Of a stretch of 62,240 bases of DNA, positions 10,661 to 21,595 are shown piece after piece. The DNA lies in assembly GCF_000003815.2 (NCBI RefSeq), contig NC_049983.1, positions 8,641,598-8,703,837 on the forward strand, in the 5' to 3' direction. The first letter of the stretch is position 1. Every line of letters starts with the position of its first letter. The notes below the pieces were generated by a model, which searched no databases, was not told the DNA's origin, and saw only the letters and a list, made by a program, of their open reading frames with translations. The DNA comes from Branchiostoma floridae. Taxonomy: Eukaryota; Chordata; Leptocardii; Amphioxiformes; Branchiostomatidae. A program made the translations under genes and the position numbers.

Positions 10661-12180
10661 ATCTCTTTCATGTTGGGTTGTTCATCCGCTGTGTCTACGG
10701 CACTTTATTGGGAAGGTAGCGCTCAGTACAACTAATCTTCTACATGGGACTGAATTTTTCTGATGACGCTCTAATCAGGGCATGTAGAGCCTCCTAAGGA
10801 GGCTAGCTTCTTTTAATGCTATACTAGGCCTCTTCTGTTCCTTCTCCCTCTTCTGTATGGCCTGCAGGGCCTTCTCCCTTGTATTCCTCCGTTCCACATA
10901 ACAGCCCTTACGTTCATTACACATAGTTGGAATGCAAAAATTACCGTTCCTCTTCCCTCATCTTGACATAAAAATGTTCTTATTTGCCACTTTGTTTGAA
11001 CTGTAGTGCATTCATTCTGGCGAAGAAGCTGGTATACAAAATGCAAGTAAACCACGAGACTCAGAAGTTTCAATAATAGCCTATGGTGCTCTTAGAGTAT
11101 AGACCAAGTCCGCGGGTGACGGTGAATTCACCATACAGGCTGTGAAATCGCAATATCAACACATTGAATACGATATGAAATTATCTGTATAATAATGAGT
11201 TTGATTAAAGATCTGCCATGCACAAGATAAGAATAGGTGCACATCCATTATATATTAGGGATAGTTAGTGGCCACTACGAAAAGATATCTGTCCACAAAA
11301 GATTATGTAAATATTGTAGTGGAACGTGAAATACATCTTATTGGTCAGCGTATATGAGACCGAAAGAAACAGATTCACCAAACTTTTAAAAGAAATCACA
11401 AAACCAACTCATTATGCAAACAGTAGGACAGTAGGACTTATAGCTGACCATGATTAGACATTAATGCTACTATGCACCCCAATACATAACCCTGATTTTG
11501 CGAATGAAACGATATTGTTGCGACGACGAAATGGTCTGGCGGCAAAACCCATGGCCATAAGGTTTGTCTGGTATATGAAAGTTCTGTCTAAATAAACTAT
11601 CTGATCAAAAAAGTTGTCTGTTTATGTTGGTGAGGCTGTAGATCAATTTGCAAAAGAACAGTTTAATTCAATGCTTTCAGCGTTGATATCACGTCAGTGG
11701 CATTTGTAACGCATATCGTAAATCACCTTGCTCAAGAACGACGGTGAGTCTCGTATTTATTGGGAGCATTTTTTTTTAGTTTCGACCATTATACCTTGAA
11801 GTAGGATTTCTTTATAATACAGAGTACTCTCATGGCATTACATACTACATGGTGGTCGAATGGTACATAACAATCTTTATTCTTCATTGAACTTAACAAA
11901 TTTGGGGTTTTGTGAATTTTGATTAAAAAAAGAACTCAGAACGTTCGAATATGCACAGAGGAACTTCTTTTAGAACAGAAAGGCAATCGGATTTGTAAAT
12001 TTGTGCGAAAAACAGGACCACTGGCCGACCCCTCAGATTGGCCTTGTACGGGGCCTAGCCCTATGCAGGGTGCCGAAGTACGAAGTCGGTAATATTTCAG
12101 CAACCGCTCGTATATGTCTGGACCGAAATTTGGTATAGTTCTATCACTTGACTAGCTTTATTGTAAAACTGAAAAGAAAT
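10661..12180. other. Unannotated sequence
   Basis: No recognisable coding exon, RNA gene or transposon end was found on either strand. A 5' untranslated exon or promoter of the folate gene at 13000 could lie here, but no core promoter motif is convincing. Confidence 0.45.
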
Positions 12181-12189
12181 CCAAGGTCA

Positions 12190-12510
12190 AGTTCGTTTAA
12201 CCAGCGATCCTGGTGTTATCTGGAAGAGTCCCTTCATGCACGGGGGACTTTTTTAAATTCAATTTTGGACTGGGTTGCTTATCCAAAAGGACATGTTTTT
12301 GGTGGGAGTATTTCTGGACTGGTCTACTTTCCAATTTTAAATGGGGTGTCTGGAAGAGTCCATTATTGCACGGAGGGGGGCATTTATTAAAAATTCATTT
12401 TTGGTAATTGTGTCATAGTCTTCCAGTGGAGCATTTTTGGACTGGTCTGTTTTGCAATTTTACATAGGGTGTGCTGGAAGAGCTCATTCTTGCACAGAAG
12501 GGGGACACAT
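12190..12510 (+). repeat. Three-copy tandem repeat, period 124-130 bp
   Basis: TGGAAGAG begins at 12221, 12351 and 12475. Each occurrence is followed by a TCATTCTTGCACRG-like block and a G-rich run, then a TTTTTGGACTGG and CAATTTTA block. The copies are diverged. Confidence 0.75.
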
Positions 12511-12999
12511 CCAGTAGATTTCTAGCGAGGGCACGCCCTCAAAGTCGATTCACATGCAAAATTACCCCTGATCTGGTGGCACGCAGGGGACAGGAATAAA
12601 TATTTCACACCTGTTGATTATAAACGTCTGTTGATTACAAAGAAATTTTTGGTCGAGCTCCGTTTTAATAGTTTGCTAGTTATTTCGAATAGAAAGTTAT
12701 CTTTGATAATGGAGTAAAGCCGGATTCTTACCTTGTAAGTTTTTTAGAACTATGTATCACGCTTTCTTTACAAATTTTGACATTCAAACAGTTACTACAA
12801 GGCATGTACGGAGCCTGCATATTGTGCTCATTTAGCTTAAGGATTGTCCCTTTTTCATTTTTAGAAAAAATGCTCTCATTGTAATTGTCTTGTACTTCGA
12901 TGTTTATTAATATTTCACAGGGATGTACATAATAGTAATGTGGATTACAATCCTTTGCCCCTGTGGCGCCTTGCTCACAATACCAATATCAATTTTCAG
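12511..12999. other. Sequence upstream of the folate gene, no clear signal
   Basis: This is the region directly before the first recognised coding exon. It ends in CAATTTTCAG just before the ATG at 13000, which reads as a splice acceptor and suggests a 5' untranslated exon further upstream. No TATA box or other promoter motif is convincing. Confidence 0.4.
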
Positions 13000-13302
13000 A
13001 TGTCCCTTAGTACTTGCAGGCTTCTTAGTGGACGTGGTTATGATGTAATTGAGATAGACAACCTGGAATGCCGTACAGAGATAGGCTTCAGTCAGCACGA
13101 GATAGGGAAAAAACAGAAAGTCGTCATCAGTATGCGCCTGGGGTGTGACGTGAGCCAAGCTGGGAAAAGTGATGACGTCAATGATTCCGTGAACTACAGG
13201 AATGTTTCCAAGGACGTCATCAATTACGTGGAGTCAACGTCGTTTAATTTGGTGGAGAAATTAGCGACTGATGTTGCCAGGATCTGTATTGCGCTTCACA
13301 AG
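13000..13302 (+). CDS. folB/folK: Dihydroneopterin aldolase (FolB) part of a FolB-FolK fusion, coding exon 1
   Basis: This exon encodes residues 1-101 of a predicted 314-aa protein. FolB converts 7,8-dihydroneopterin to 6-hydroxymethyl-7,8-dihydropterin plus glycolaldehyde. Seen here: a YDVIEIDNLECRTEIGF start like FolB's first strand, then Glu34 in HEIGKKQ, Tyr66 in VNYRNV and Glu86 in NLVEKLA. These align at constant spacing with the active-site Glu22, Tyr54 and Glu74 of the Staphylococcus aureus enzyme. The exon ends CTTCACAAG|GTGGGT, a good phase-0 donor. The fold is completed in exon 2, which supplies the catalytic lysine. I chose the ATG at 13000 because it sits right after TTTTCAG (an acceptor) and leaves a normal-length N-terminus; the frame stays open upstream to 12940. 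Fungal FOL1 has two FolB domains before FolK; no second one is seen upstream. Confidence 0.88.
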
Positions 13303-13425
13303 GTGGGTGGGTTTTGTGTAACCACAGAATGTTACGAAATTTTCCATACAAAATCGCCTGCAGTATCGTTTCTAAATATCATCTGCTTGCTCACTGCTTA
13401 CTGCTTGCGCCGCAGAACTAGAGTT

Positions 13426-14267
13426 TATTACCTTTGCTAGAATGGCTAAGGTTATGTTTTAGGCTTGTACGTCTGTCTGTCTGAAAACATGTACAGTATA
13501 ACTCATGAAGCCTTCTGATGATATCTGGTAGGTAATGGATTCTGATGATATTTGGTAGGTGGGTAGGGGTCGGGAAAACGAAGATCAAGTTCGATAATGG
13601 CCCCCCTAGCGGCTTCCTAAGGTACTGCAGCGGAAATTCAATTTTTTTATATCTCGTGTTCTGGAACTGCTGTGGTTCAGAATTTTAAATGGTAGATAGC
13701 CCTCAAGGCAGAGAATAAGTGCTGCGAGTTTTGGCCCCCTAGCGGCTTTTTAAATCTGCAGGCCCCGGTTTCCTTTCAAACTTTGGACAAGAATAACTCG
13801 AGAACGTGTTCACAGATCGTCAAAATTTTTGGTATGTAGATAGAATGAGTGATGACTTACATAATGGTGTACTAATTGTGCAAATTAACAGCTACTTTGC
13901 ATAATAAATAAGGAAAGTCTATAAATCCACTGCTTTCCATGATAAGACTTTCAAACTCACATACGTAGCTGGGAAGGAGAGAAATGTCGAAAGATGTCAA
14001 TTGCATTAAGACCTCAATTGCATAATTAATGAGAAATATGAACGTGTTGACGGATTGTCATGATGTTTGGTATGTAGATAGCCAAAGTGAAAACCTACAT
14101 AATGAGATACTCATTATGCAAATCAACAGCTAATTTGTATAATTAATGAGAAAAGTTTATAAATCCACTGCATTCCATGCTAGGACTTTCAAACTTGTCA
14201 CATATGTAGCTGAGAAAGAGAGAAATGTCAATAGATATTAATTATGCACATGAGGTCATCAACTCCA
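13426..14267 (+). mobile_element. Hairpin-ended dispersed repeat, copy A
   Basis: It starts TTACCTTTGCTAG...GGCTAAGGT, a short hairpin, followed by a GTCTGTCTG run. Inside are AACTCGAGAACGTGTT, TGGTATGTAGATAG, two GGCCCCCTAGCGGCTT motifs, GGTACTGCAGCGGAA, and AT-rich ATTATGCAAAT / ATTAATGAG blocks. It ends near GAGGTCATCAACTCCAGG. The same module order is found at 17594-18374, 18440-19830 and 22309-23388. No protein is encoded. Confidence 0.75.
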
Positions 14268-14299
14268 GGCATATAAGATAAGACGTTATGAGTAACACA

Positions 14300-14875
14300 T
14301 TTATGTCTACAGACACCATTCTACATAACAAGTCTGGTTTATTTGGCAAAGGTATGTGTTCGTGGAACTCTAGTATTAAAAATGTAGACAGGGACCCGTT
14401 AAAAATAAAAGCTAATGGAGAAAATTGCCAGCAGCCACGAGTTTATGAAGTTGTTCATAATCTCGGATCGCATTGTCAGGCAAACATTCCCCTACCAAAG
14501 TGCTGAGTTGTGTACCCGTTGCGTATTTTTAGTGGATGTGCTTTTCGGTTGGTGTGTTGTAGTTCGGTGGATGTGTTGGTGTCAATGGAAGAGTTAGTTC
14601 TCAGACGGAGAATTTTTTTAATTGAAATCTTATCTGAATACGTTCAGATTAAGGGGAATATGATAATTTTTAATACGTTTGAATGGAGCAAGACCAACAA
14701 AGGAAGCCAATTTTTCCTTTGCTCTCTCTCCAGGCCACGAAAGGCTCAGAAAGGTTCTCCTGGGCTAAATCCTTGACCCTTCCCCTCAAGCCAACAAAAT
14801 TTTCCTAGGACCACCCCCAGACAACCAGCGCTAAATATTATTACATGCCATTTCAGCGCTAATTATCGTCGAGTA
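14300..14875. other. Intronic sequence, nothing recognised
   Basis: Intronic sequence between two repeat copies. Open frames here lack any family motif. Confidence 0.5.
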
Positions 14876-15089
14876 AACCCTGTATTTAAGTTCGCGGGGA
14901 TTTAATTTCGAGGTAGCGGGAAAAGGGACTTTTCGCGGTGGTTTTAAGTTCGCGGTAGCACCATGCACTGTAGTCTCTTATAGAACTTGCCAAGGAAAAA
15001 TGTTCGCGGTAGTTCTAATTTCGCGGTGAAGCGGCTACCGCGAAAACCGCGAATATAAATCCACCACGAAAGTTTCTGCATTTACAGTA
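14876..15089. mobile_element. Short DNA-transposon derivative (MITE) with GCGG-rich ends
   Basis: The left end (CCTGTATTTAAGTTCGCGG...) and the reverse complement of the right end (ACTGTAAATGCAGAAACTTT...) match imperfectly over about 45 bp. The core is dense in TTCGCGGT and ACCGCGAA, so the whole 214 bp can fold back on itself. It is non-coding and lies in the intron of the folate gene. I cannot assign a superfamily; a 2-bp TA target is possible. Confidence 0.65.
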
Positions 15090-15237
15090 TGTCAAGGTGA
15101 AAGTTCTTGACCTGAAAACGTCTCGACTACGGCTTACGGTACTGTAACTTACTACTCTATACCCAAACTACTGTGAACTTCTATGACCATTAAAATGTCC
15201 TTATGTTTTGTTAATGTCTCAAGGGCCCTTACTTACT

Positions 15238-15561
15238 TAGTACTTAGGTCCTCCTGTGCCGTGAGGCACATTGGGCAGCAAGTAGTTTCCATCGTCCTCT
15301 GTCAGACGCAGCCTGCCCTGACAGTCCCCATGTGATGCTGACTCCCCTCATATCCTCATTGAATGTCTCCTCCATGTGTTTTTGGGTCTTCCTCTCTTTC
15401 GTTTTCCACCTGGAGGAATCCATGTCATGGCAGCCTTGGAATGCCTGTGGTTTGTTAGGCGCAGGATGTACCCTACCAGCTGCATCCTCTTCCCTGTGAT
15501 GACTTGGCTTAAGGGTTGGGCCCTTCTGAGGATTTCCTCGTTGTTGATGTGCTCTTACCAT
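15238..15561 (-). mobile_element. LINE 3'-end remnant
   Basis: The minus strand resembles the final segment of a LINE ORF2 protein: a K(E)RKTQKHMEETFNEDM stretch, then ITWG, ASDRGRWKLLAAQCASRH and a stop. This matches the common GRPK.TWRRT...DL...TWG...A.DR..WR..AA.C pattern. It is followed by TAAG repeats (ACTAAGTAAGTAAGG), a typical 3' tail. The upstream part is frameshifted or lost. It is a dead, 5'-truncated copy inside the intron of the folate gene. Confidence 0.7.
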
Positions 15562-15589
15562 CTAACATTTAAGGGCCTTTACCTTTGAC

Positions 15590-16020
15590 ATATTGCCAAT
15601 CCTCCCCGTCGCTGCACATGCGTACTTTGCAGCTGAACCGTGAGCGTTCTTGTCGTCTTCCTGGGGCAGCTAAAATACACTTCCAATGCTTGCGATTTCA
15701 GAGCACAATGGCAGCAACAATTTCCTCCCTTGGCTTGCTCATAAGAAACAGTGTCCTGAGAATTTCAGACTTCTTGTTCTAGATATTCATATTTTGAATT
15801 CAGATTTAAAGCAAATTTAAACAGAATCATGTTAAACTATTGTATATTCTTGCCTAACGTTTTGCCTTTGTATAGCATGCAACGTAACTCAAGAAGCCGA
15901 AAATTATGACATTGTTGCGGACTTCGGTATGTAGCCAGCTCTTGATATTGAAGAAGTGATCAGATTTTGGTGGCTTTCCTTATCATTGAAGCAGAACGTT
16001 TGTTTCCCGTTTTACATGTC
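15590..16020 (+). other. End of the folate-gene intron
   Basis: No coding exon is needed here, because exon 1 and exon 2 of the folate gene join directly in phase 0. A short AACTCAAGAAG...GTATGTAG piece near 15890 belongs to the dispersed repeat family. Confidence 0.6.
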
Positions 16021-16023
16021 TAG

Positions 16024-16665
16024 GTCCCATGGATCCAAGTACGCGTCCACAAGCCACACGCGCTGAGGTTCTCTGACTCCGTCGGTGTCCTGATAGAGAG
16101 AACAGCTAACGACTTCACTGACAATGTGGTTCATCTCTCCCTTGGGTCAAACATCGAGCCGAGGAAGAACCTGAAAGACGCCATCGCTTTGTTGAAGAAG
16201 AAAGTCTTGGTGCTGAAGGTGTCTTCACCGTTCCTTACTTCGCCTCAACTCCAAGCGGACCAGCCTGATTTCATCAACATGGCAGTTAAAATCCTGACGG
16301 AAATGGCGCCGACTCAACTCAAAGCGTTCATCTCTGGCATAGAAATGTCGCTGCTGCGCGTGCGCGACCCAGACAACAAAAATGCCCCCCGCACCATCGA
16401 CCTTGACATCTCCCTCTGGGGATCAGAAGTGCTGGAATATAGCGTTGAAGAGGGATCCAATCACAGCTTATCTAACGGCCACATTAAGAGAAAGGTACCT
16501 GACCCGGACATCCTTCGTTTCGCTCATGTGGCTGTGCCATTAGCTGAAATCTCTCCCAACGTTAAACTTCCCCCTAGTGACAATACGCTAGCTACTGTTG
16601 CCATGGATATAACGGGTAGAGATGATTATCTTGATACATTCTCCGTTGTGGCGCTTTTCCTCTAG
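16024..16665 (+). CDS. folB/folK: FolB C-terminus plus FolK pyrophosphokinase, coding exon 2 of the fusion
   Basis: This exon encodes residues 102-314 and the stop TAG. Residues 102-128 finish FolB: VRVHKPHALRF supplies Lys111, equivalent to the S. aureus catalytic Lys100, and DSVGVLIERT is the last strand. From about 136 the FolK domain follows. FolK transfers pyrophosphate from ATP to 6-hydroxymethyl-7,8-dihydropterin. Visible are LGSNIEPRKNL, QPDFIN (Asn186, like E. coli Asn55), the IE of Glu208 (Glu77), LRVR (Arg213), APRTIDLDI (Arg224, Asp227, Asp229, the ATP/Mg site) and DPDILRFAHVAVPLAEISP. A 14-20 residue polar insert separates DLDI from DPDI, and the E. coli His115 position reads Asp here. 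The exon starts after ATGTCTAG. There is no dihydropteroate synthase domain after the stop. A cytosolic bifunctional enzyme is inferred; activity is unproven. Confidence 0.9.
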   Translation, partial: VPWIQVRVHKPHALRFSDSVGVLIERTANDFTDNVVHLSLGSNIEPRKNLKDAIALLKKKVLVLKVSSPFLTSPQLQADQPDFINMAVKILTEMAPTQLKAFISGIEMSLLRVRDPDNKNAPRTIDLDISLWGSEVLEYSVEEGSNHSLSNGHIKRKVPDPDILRFAHVAVPLAEISPNVKLPPSDNTLATVAMDITGRDDYLDTFSVVALFL

Positions 16666-17590
16666 ACGTTAAGGTCACAAAACACAGTTAGGGTATTGAG
16701 CAGAGTATCACAATAAGGCTAGTTCAGCTTTATCCGCGGCGTAACCTATATCCGTTGTTTTATCTAAAAATCGGGTTGACATTTGCACCTGAATACAACT
16801 GCTGGTTGCAGTATGACAAAGCCCTGGGAGTCATATAAATGTGGATTTTAAATAGAGTGAGCAGGCAAACTTGAACTCGTTTTTATACATTCAACTTAAC
16901 TAAAACATATTCAATTCTTCTACATTGCTTGTGCACCTAGCCTGCTAGAGAATTTCGTCGAAGCGTCGAAGCTTGTCACTTTGGTTTCAACTTTAATTCA
17001 CATTTAACCCTGTTAATCCATATAGGTGGAAAACTGTGTTCTACTACCTTAAATTCAGGGTCTGCTCACGTTCGTTGTACGGTCGCCAAGATTCAAAGTG
17101 TTGCACACAATCCAAACATTTACGGAAAAGGCTGTCTTAGATCCTTGTTGGTGGTTAACTCTTTCACAGCCTGATTGAAAATTCAGCCGCCAGCAAAATC
17201 ATCAGACCACATTCGACACTAATTTCCTTCTCGTGGACGACCGTCGCCTTTTTAAGCGTGTCTATAGCATGCTTCGTCACTCTAAATGTCACGCTATACC
17301 CATGCTGTGGTGTTTATTGGAGTAGCTAGTTGATTAGATTTTAGGGTCATAGGTTTTATTTTTTTACTCGGGTTTGGATCCTAGATGATCACATTCGTCT
17401 TTTTTCGATTATCCGTTTGACCATTTCTTACTATACTGTGACAGCCGTACATTTGTAATCGAACTATTCCTATAAGTTGTTGCTTTTTGTCGGCCCCGAA
17501 AAAGTTAAATTTGGCTCGGATATGGTATCGAGCAGTGGCGACGACCATTTGGAATGGCAAGACAGTTTACGAGACGCTATGTACTCTCTT
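16666..17590 (+). other. 3' flank of the folate gene, no gene
   Basis: Probably begins with the 3' untranslated region. No clear AATAAA was seen in the first few hundred bases, so I do not place a polyadenylation site. Nothing else is recognised. Confidence 0.45.
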
Positions 17591-17593
17591 ATT

Positions 17594-18374
17594 AATTATT
17601 TCCATGTTATCTCCATGAAAAATAGAGATATAGTTTTGGGTGTGTCTGTGTGTGTGTGTGAGTGTCTGTCTCTGTGTGTGTGTTTGTGTTTGAATGGATA
17701 ACGATGATATTTGGTATGCAAGTAGGTGTTAGGAAGACAAAGGTCAAGGTCGATTTTGGGCCCCCTGGTATGTGACCTTGGTACTGCGGCAAAATTCTTT
17801 TTTTTTGTATCTTTTGACCTGGATATGCTGTGGCCTTGATTTTTGGATGGCAGATAGCTTTTGACTGTGACCTAAGGAATATGTAGTGCATGTTTGGGTC
17901 CCCTACCAGGTTGCTCTGGAACTGCAGGAGCATTTTTTCAAAATCTTACTAGGAGGATAACTGAACAAGGGAACAACAAATTAAGATGATATTTGATATG
18001 TAGGTAGCTTTGACAGAGATGTACATCCTAAAGTGCAAATTATGCAAACTGGCACTTAATTTGCATAACTAATGAGGGAAATCTATATTTGTAGTGTTTT
18101 TCATTATAGGACTCAAATACCTGTAGTATATATATCTTGTGGCTGGTGGAACATTAGCAGATAACAATTATGCAAATTCTACCCTTATATATACCCATAA
18201 TTAATATAAACGTGCTATAATTTTTCTCAATGGTATATTATTGGACAATCAACATTGGGACCGGTATAGGTTATTTAAAGGTGTACAAAGCCAAGCATAG
18301 ATTATGTAAATGTAGAAGTAATTTGCATAATCGGACTATTTCATGGAGATATGAGCTCTATGAACTCTTGCTTA
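17594..18374 (+). mobile_element. Hairpin-ended dispersed repeat, copy B, with (TG)n
   Basis: It starts TTATCTCCATGAAAAATAGAGATAT, a small hairpin (ATCTC/GAGAT), followed by a TG-rich microsatellite at 17640-17690. It continues with ACGATGATATTTGGTATGC, GGGCCCCCTGGTA, a GGTACTGCGGC block, GCAAATTATGCAAACT and a final GATATGAGCTCTATGAACTC. The module order is as in copy A. Non-coding. Confidence 0.75.
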
Positions 18375-18439
18375 TCCTATTATTATCTCTATTATTGTAA
18401 CCTTTTCTTTCAACTGCGCCATTGCATAGTAGGTGTGGT

Positions 18440-19830
18440 GGGAGTCTGTATGTATATATGTCACAGAATATAACTCGAGAACTTGTGTATGGAATTTCAT
18501 GATATTTGGTTGGTGTGTAGCGGTAAAGAAAGAAGGTAAGGTTTGTAAATGGTTTAGGCTAACGTCAAATTTCCACAAAGGGGCCAGACCGGGCAGTTTT
18601 GGGAAACGAAAACTACGATATAAAAAACAAAAACAACAAGAAAAACACCCTGGCGACGCATGTTCTGGTGGATTTGTGAACCTTTATATGAAAAAGAGGT
18701 TTATTTGCTCACAACACGGTCTTACACGTACACATTTCCATGCAGTGCTTCCATCTTGGGAGAAGCCACGCAAACACAATATCAACGCTGTAAGAAAATT
18801 AAGTTTGCCTCATTCTGGGCAAATTCTGAAAATGAATATTTACCTCCCCCAAAATGAAGCCTTACCGAAGTATAACGGCAAGATCCCCGGTCACATTAGA
18901 TATCACAGAGATGTAAATCTGTTACTCCAGAAATTATCACTCTATAATTAGATAGTCATTTCATAGTGGGCACAGACCCCTTTTAATAGCATTTTAACAA
19001 AAAAATGATTTTTTTTAGGATTCATAATTTTCTTGTCATCATATTTTGAATATGGGTGAATTACGTCAACTGGCCAAATTTGGTTGAAAACAGACAGTTA
19101 CATAAAAAGTTACTGCCATATAACTGCTCGACTGGAGAATCCGTTGCAGGCTTAAACTAAGAACTCGATAAGTCTTGGATGGATCCTTGGTGATATTTTG
19201 TAAGTGGATAGGTGTCAAAAAAACGAAGGTCAATTTCAATAATGGGCCCCCAATCTACTTCCTAAGGTACTGCAGCGGAACTACCGTTTTTTTTATATTT
19301 GCTGTTCTGGACAAGTCACGGTCTTGATTTTTTTTAAAGGTGGGTAGCTCTTGGGGCAGAGAGTAAGTGCTAGCAGCTTTTCTTGGAATTGCAGGGGCCA
19401 AATTGTTTCGAAGTTTAGAGGAAAATGAATCAAGAACGTTTTGACGGATCGTCAGGCTTTTATTATGTTTTTTTGGTCTAAGTGATGACGCACATATCAG
19501 ATACTAATTATGCAAATCAGTATCTTATTTGCATAAGTAATGAGGAAAGTTGATAAATCCCCTACATTCCATGAAACTTATGTAACTGAGAAAGACAGAA
19601 ATTCTATGGATATCAATTATGCAAATAGATAACTCATTTGCATAATTAATGAGAGAATGATGAAATTCAATTGTCGTAAATGATGGAAATTTCATAGTTA
19701 AGGCATTAGGAAGCAAACTAAAGGCGAATATCATTAAACATAAATTATTCAAATCAGGGCCACATGTACATGATTTATGAGGAAACGCTACAACAGCCTT
19801 CTTTGCTATAAGATAAGATTTTCATACTAA
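18440..19830 (+). mobile_element. Dispersed repeat, copy C, interrupted
   Basis: It starts with AATATAACTCGAGAACTTG and ATGATATTTGG-TGTGTAG, is interrupted by about 0.6 kb of unrelated sequence (18560-19140), then resumes with TGATATTTTGTAAGTGG, AATGGGCCCCCAATC, GGTACTGCAGCGGAA, ATTATGCAAATC and TTTGCATAATTAATGAG. The open frame across 18433-18951 lies in this repeat and is not a gene. Confidence 0.6.
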
Positions 19831-21170
19831 GATAAGGTTTTTATACTTTTAACTTTTCCCACCTTTATTTTTATTGTCCACCGGCCATCACAACATCTAT
19901 CTTACACTTCCGAATCTTGACCATAGCATGGCCAGAACACTAGATATCAAAACTGAAAGTTCACTGCAGTATGCTAGAAAACCGCTAGTCGGAACCATTC
20001 TACAATTTGACCTTTATTTTTACGACCCTACCCACATTTCAAGCATCATTAGAATCCATTCTTAGCTTGTCGAGTTATGCTGGCTACAAACAGACACACA
20101 GGGAGATAAACGGCACCGAACACATAACCTTTTATGGGCGAAGTCACGTTTTAACGTATTACGCTTATTTGGTTCTTTATTCAGCGCAAAGCTTTTATGG
20201 GATCCCTCTCCCCACTCCAAGAGATACATTAAAGATATAGCTAATTATTGCACTGTGCACTATGAGAAATGTATTTGAAAGGCCATTTCCTACCAATCGC
20301 TCTGTAACATTTGTTGTGTAGTACTTTACCTTTATAACCCTAGCGTGGCTATGGTCCAATACAGATATAATAATGCTAGGCATAATTCAAAATAATCTCT
20401 CTCGTATGCAACAATGTTTATTCTGTGATCTATGTTGTACATTTCATGTACTATACCAGACAAGTCTATATAATAGTCTACCTAAGACTAATCAAGTCTT
20501 TTGCCACAGCTAGATTGGAGATACACTGTTGACAGACGGCATTATGGGCTATACTAAAATATGAATAGCTACTACAAGGAGAGCTACACAACTTGTCCAC
20601 TGTATATCATTTCAATACTCAGAGAATGGGCAGTGGTTGAGCAGTTCAAACCTGGCGCTCTACCAATTACTCATAGCTATCATTAATGCACAGAAACTGT
20701 GCATTGCCATTGGTTTCCACGACAGCTTAGAGAAATCAGTGGTAGAGAAACTAGACAACACAAAAAAACTTGACCAGTTGCCAGCCTGCACTGTACGATA
20801 CTCTAAAAGCCCACTCCCATACCGTGTACAGCTCCTGAATAGCACACTGTAAGCGTAACGGTAAACCAGAATGTTTTGAACTGTTTGTATATATATTCAT
20901 ATGTGACTTTAGCCCATTATTAAGTGTGTCCGATTTGTCAGTGTACCTTTTAATGTACAGAACATGTAAGTCAGCCGTCCGGCTGCTAAGTGTTCCTTCA
21001 ATAAAACCCATTTATTATTATTATTATTATATATATAGCTCATATCACCAGCTACTGGTCGATGCCACATTCAAATGAACTTCCAAATATGGTCTAATCA
21101 CATGTCCTATTCCTAAAATAGGCTAGGAGCCTGGTAACACCCAACTATGGTCCAAATACATAATGCGTCA
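19831..21170. other. Unannotated sequence with an ATT microsatellite
   Basis: No gene is recognised. Near 20880-21040 a sequence with TTCAATAAAACCC followed by (ATT)n at 21011-21030 looks like the 3' end of an old plus-strand retroelement, but no coding remnant supports it. Confidence 0.4.
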
Positions 21171-21595
21171 TTTGTTTTGTTTTGTTTGTTTATTCAGTTT
21201 GCACATACAAAATGATAATAGATACAGAAGAGAATAAAATATAAAACAGGTGCAGGAGGAGGGAAAAAACCTTAACGGTTTATGCTGTGCCCTCCTCCTC
21301 TATGCTTATACAAAACGTATGATCAATGAAATCATAATAAACAAAGAAAGAACTAGCACATGTTAGAATAATGCAAAAGATGTACGATCAGTGAAATCAA
21401 TAAATAACAAACATAAGTAACTAACACAATCATATGTTATAATAATACAACAAAAGATGTATGATCAGTGAATCAATAAATAGCAAGGAGAAGTAACTAA
21501 CACAGTCATATGTTATAGTAATACAAAAAAAGAAAATGTGTGATCAATGAATTCAAATGATAATAGCAATATGAATTAAGATAGGATAAATATTT

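Larger units (their letters stand above)
13303..16023 (+). other. Intron of the folB/folK gene, 2.7 kb, filled with repeats
   Basis: The intron begins GTGGGT and ends ATGTCTAG. Joining 13302 to 16024 in phase 0 restores the usual FolB order: helix, then a VRVHKP strand. The intron holds a hairpin-ended dispersed repeat (about 13426-14267), a Helitron-like or MITE-like GCGG-rich element (14876-15089), a LINE remnant (15244-15561) and a short piece of the dispersed repeat near 15890. Host-type repeats inside the intron argue that the gene is truly resident in this genome. Confidence 0.85.

Noticed and set aside
12940-12999. Start of the folate protein at 12940
   Set aside because: The 20 extra residues look random and a TTTTCAG acceptor lies right before the ATG at 13000, so they are probably intron or leader.
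15244-15561. An independent 105-aa minus-strand gene
   Set aside because: Its end matches the common C-terminal pattern of LINE ORF2 proteins and is followed by a TAAG tail.
18433-18951. A 172-codon plus-strand open frame
   Set aside because: It crosses a dispersed repeat copy and unrelated AT-rich sequence, has no family motif, and has basic low-complexity composition.
20637-21011. Short open frames on both strands before the ATT microsatellite
   Set aside because: No motif on either strand; the AATAAA plus (ATT)n end suggests retroelement debris, but no coding remnant confirms it.
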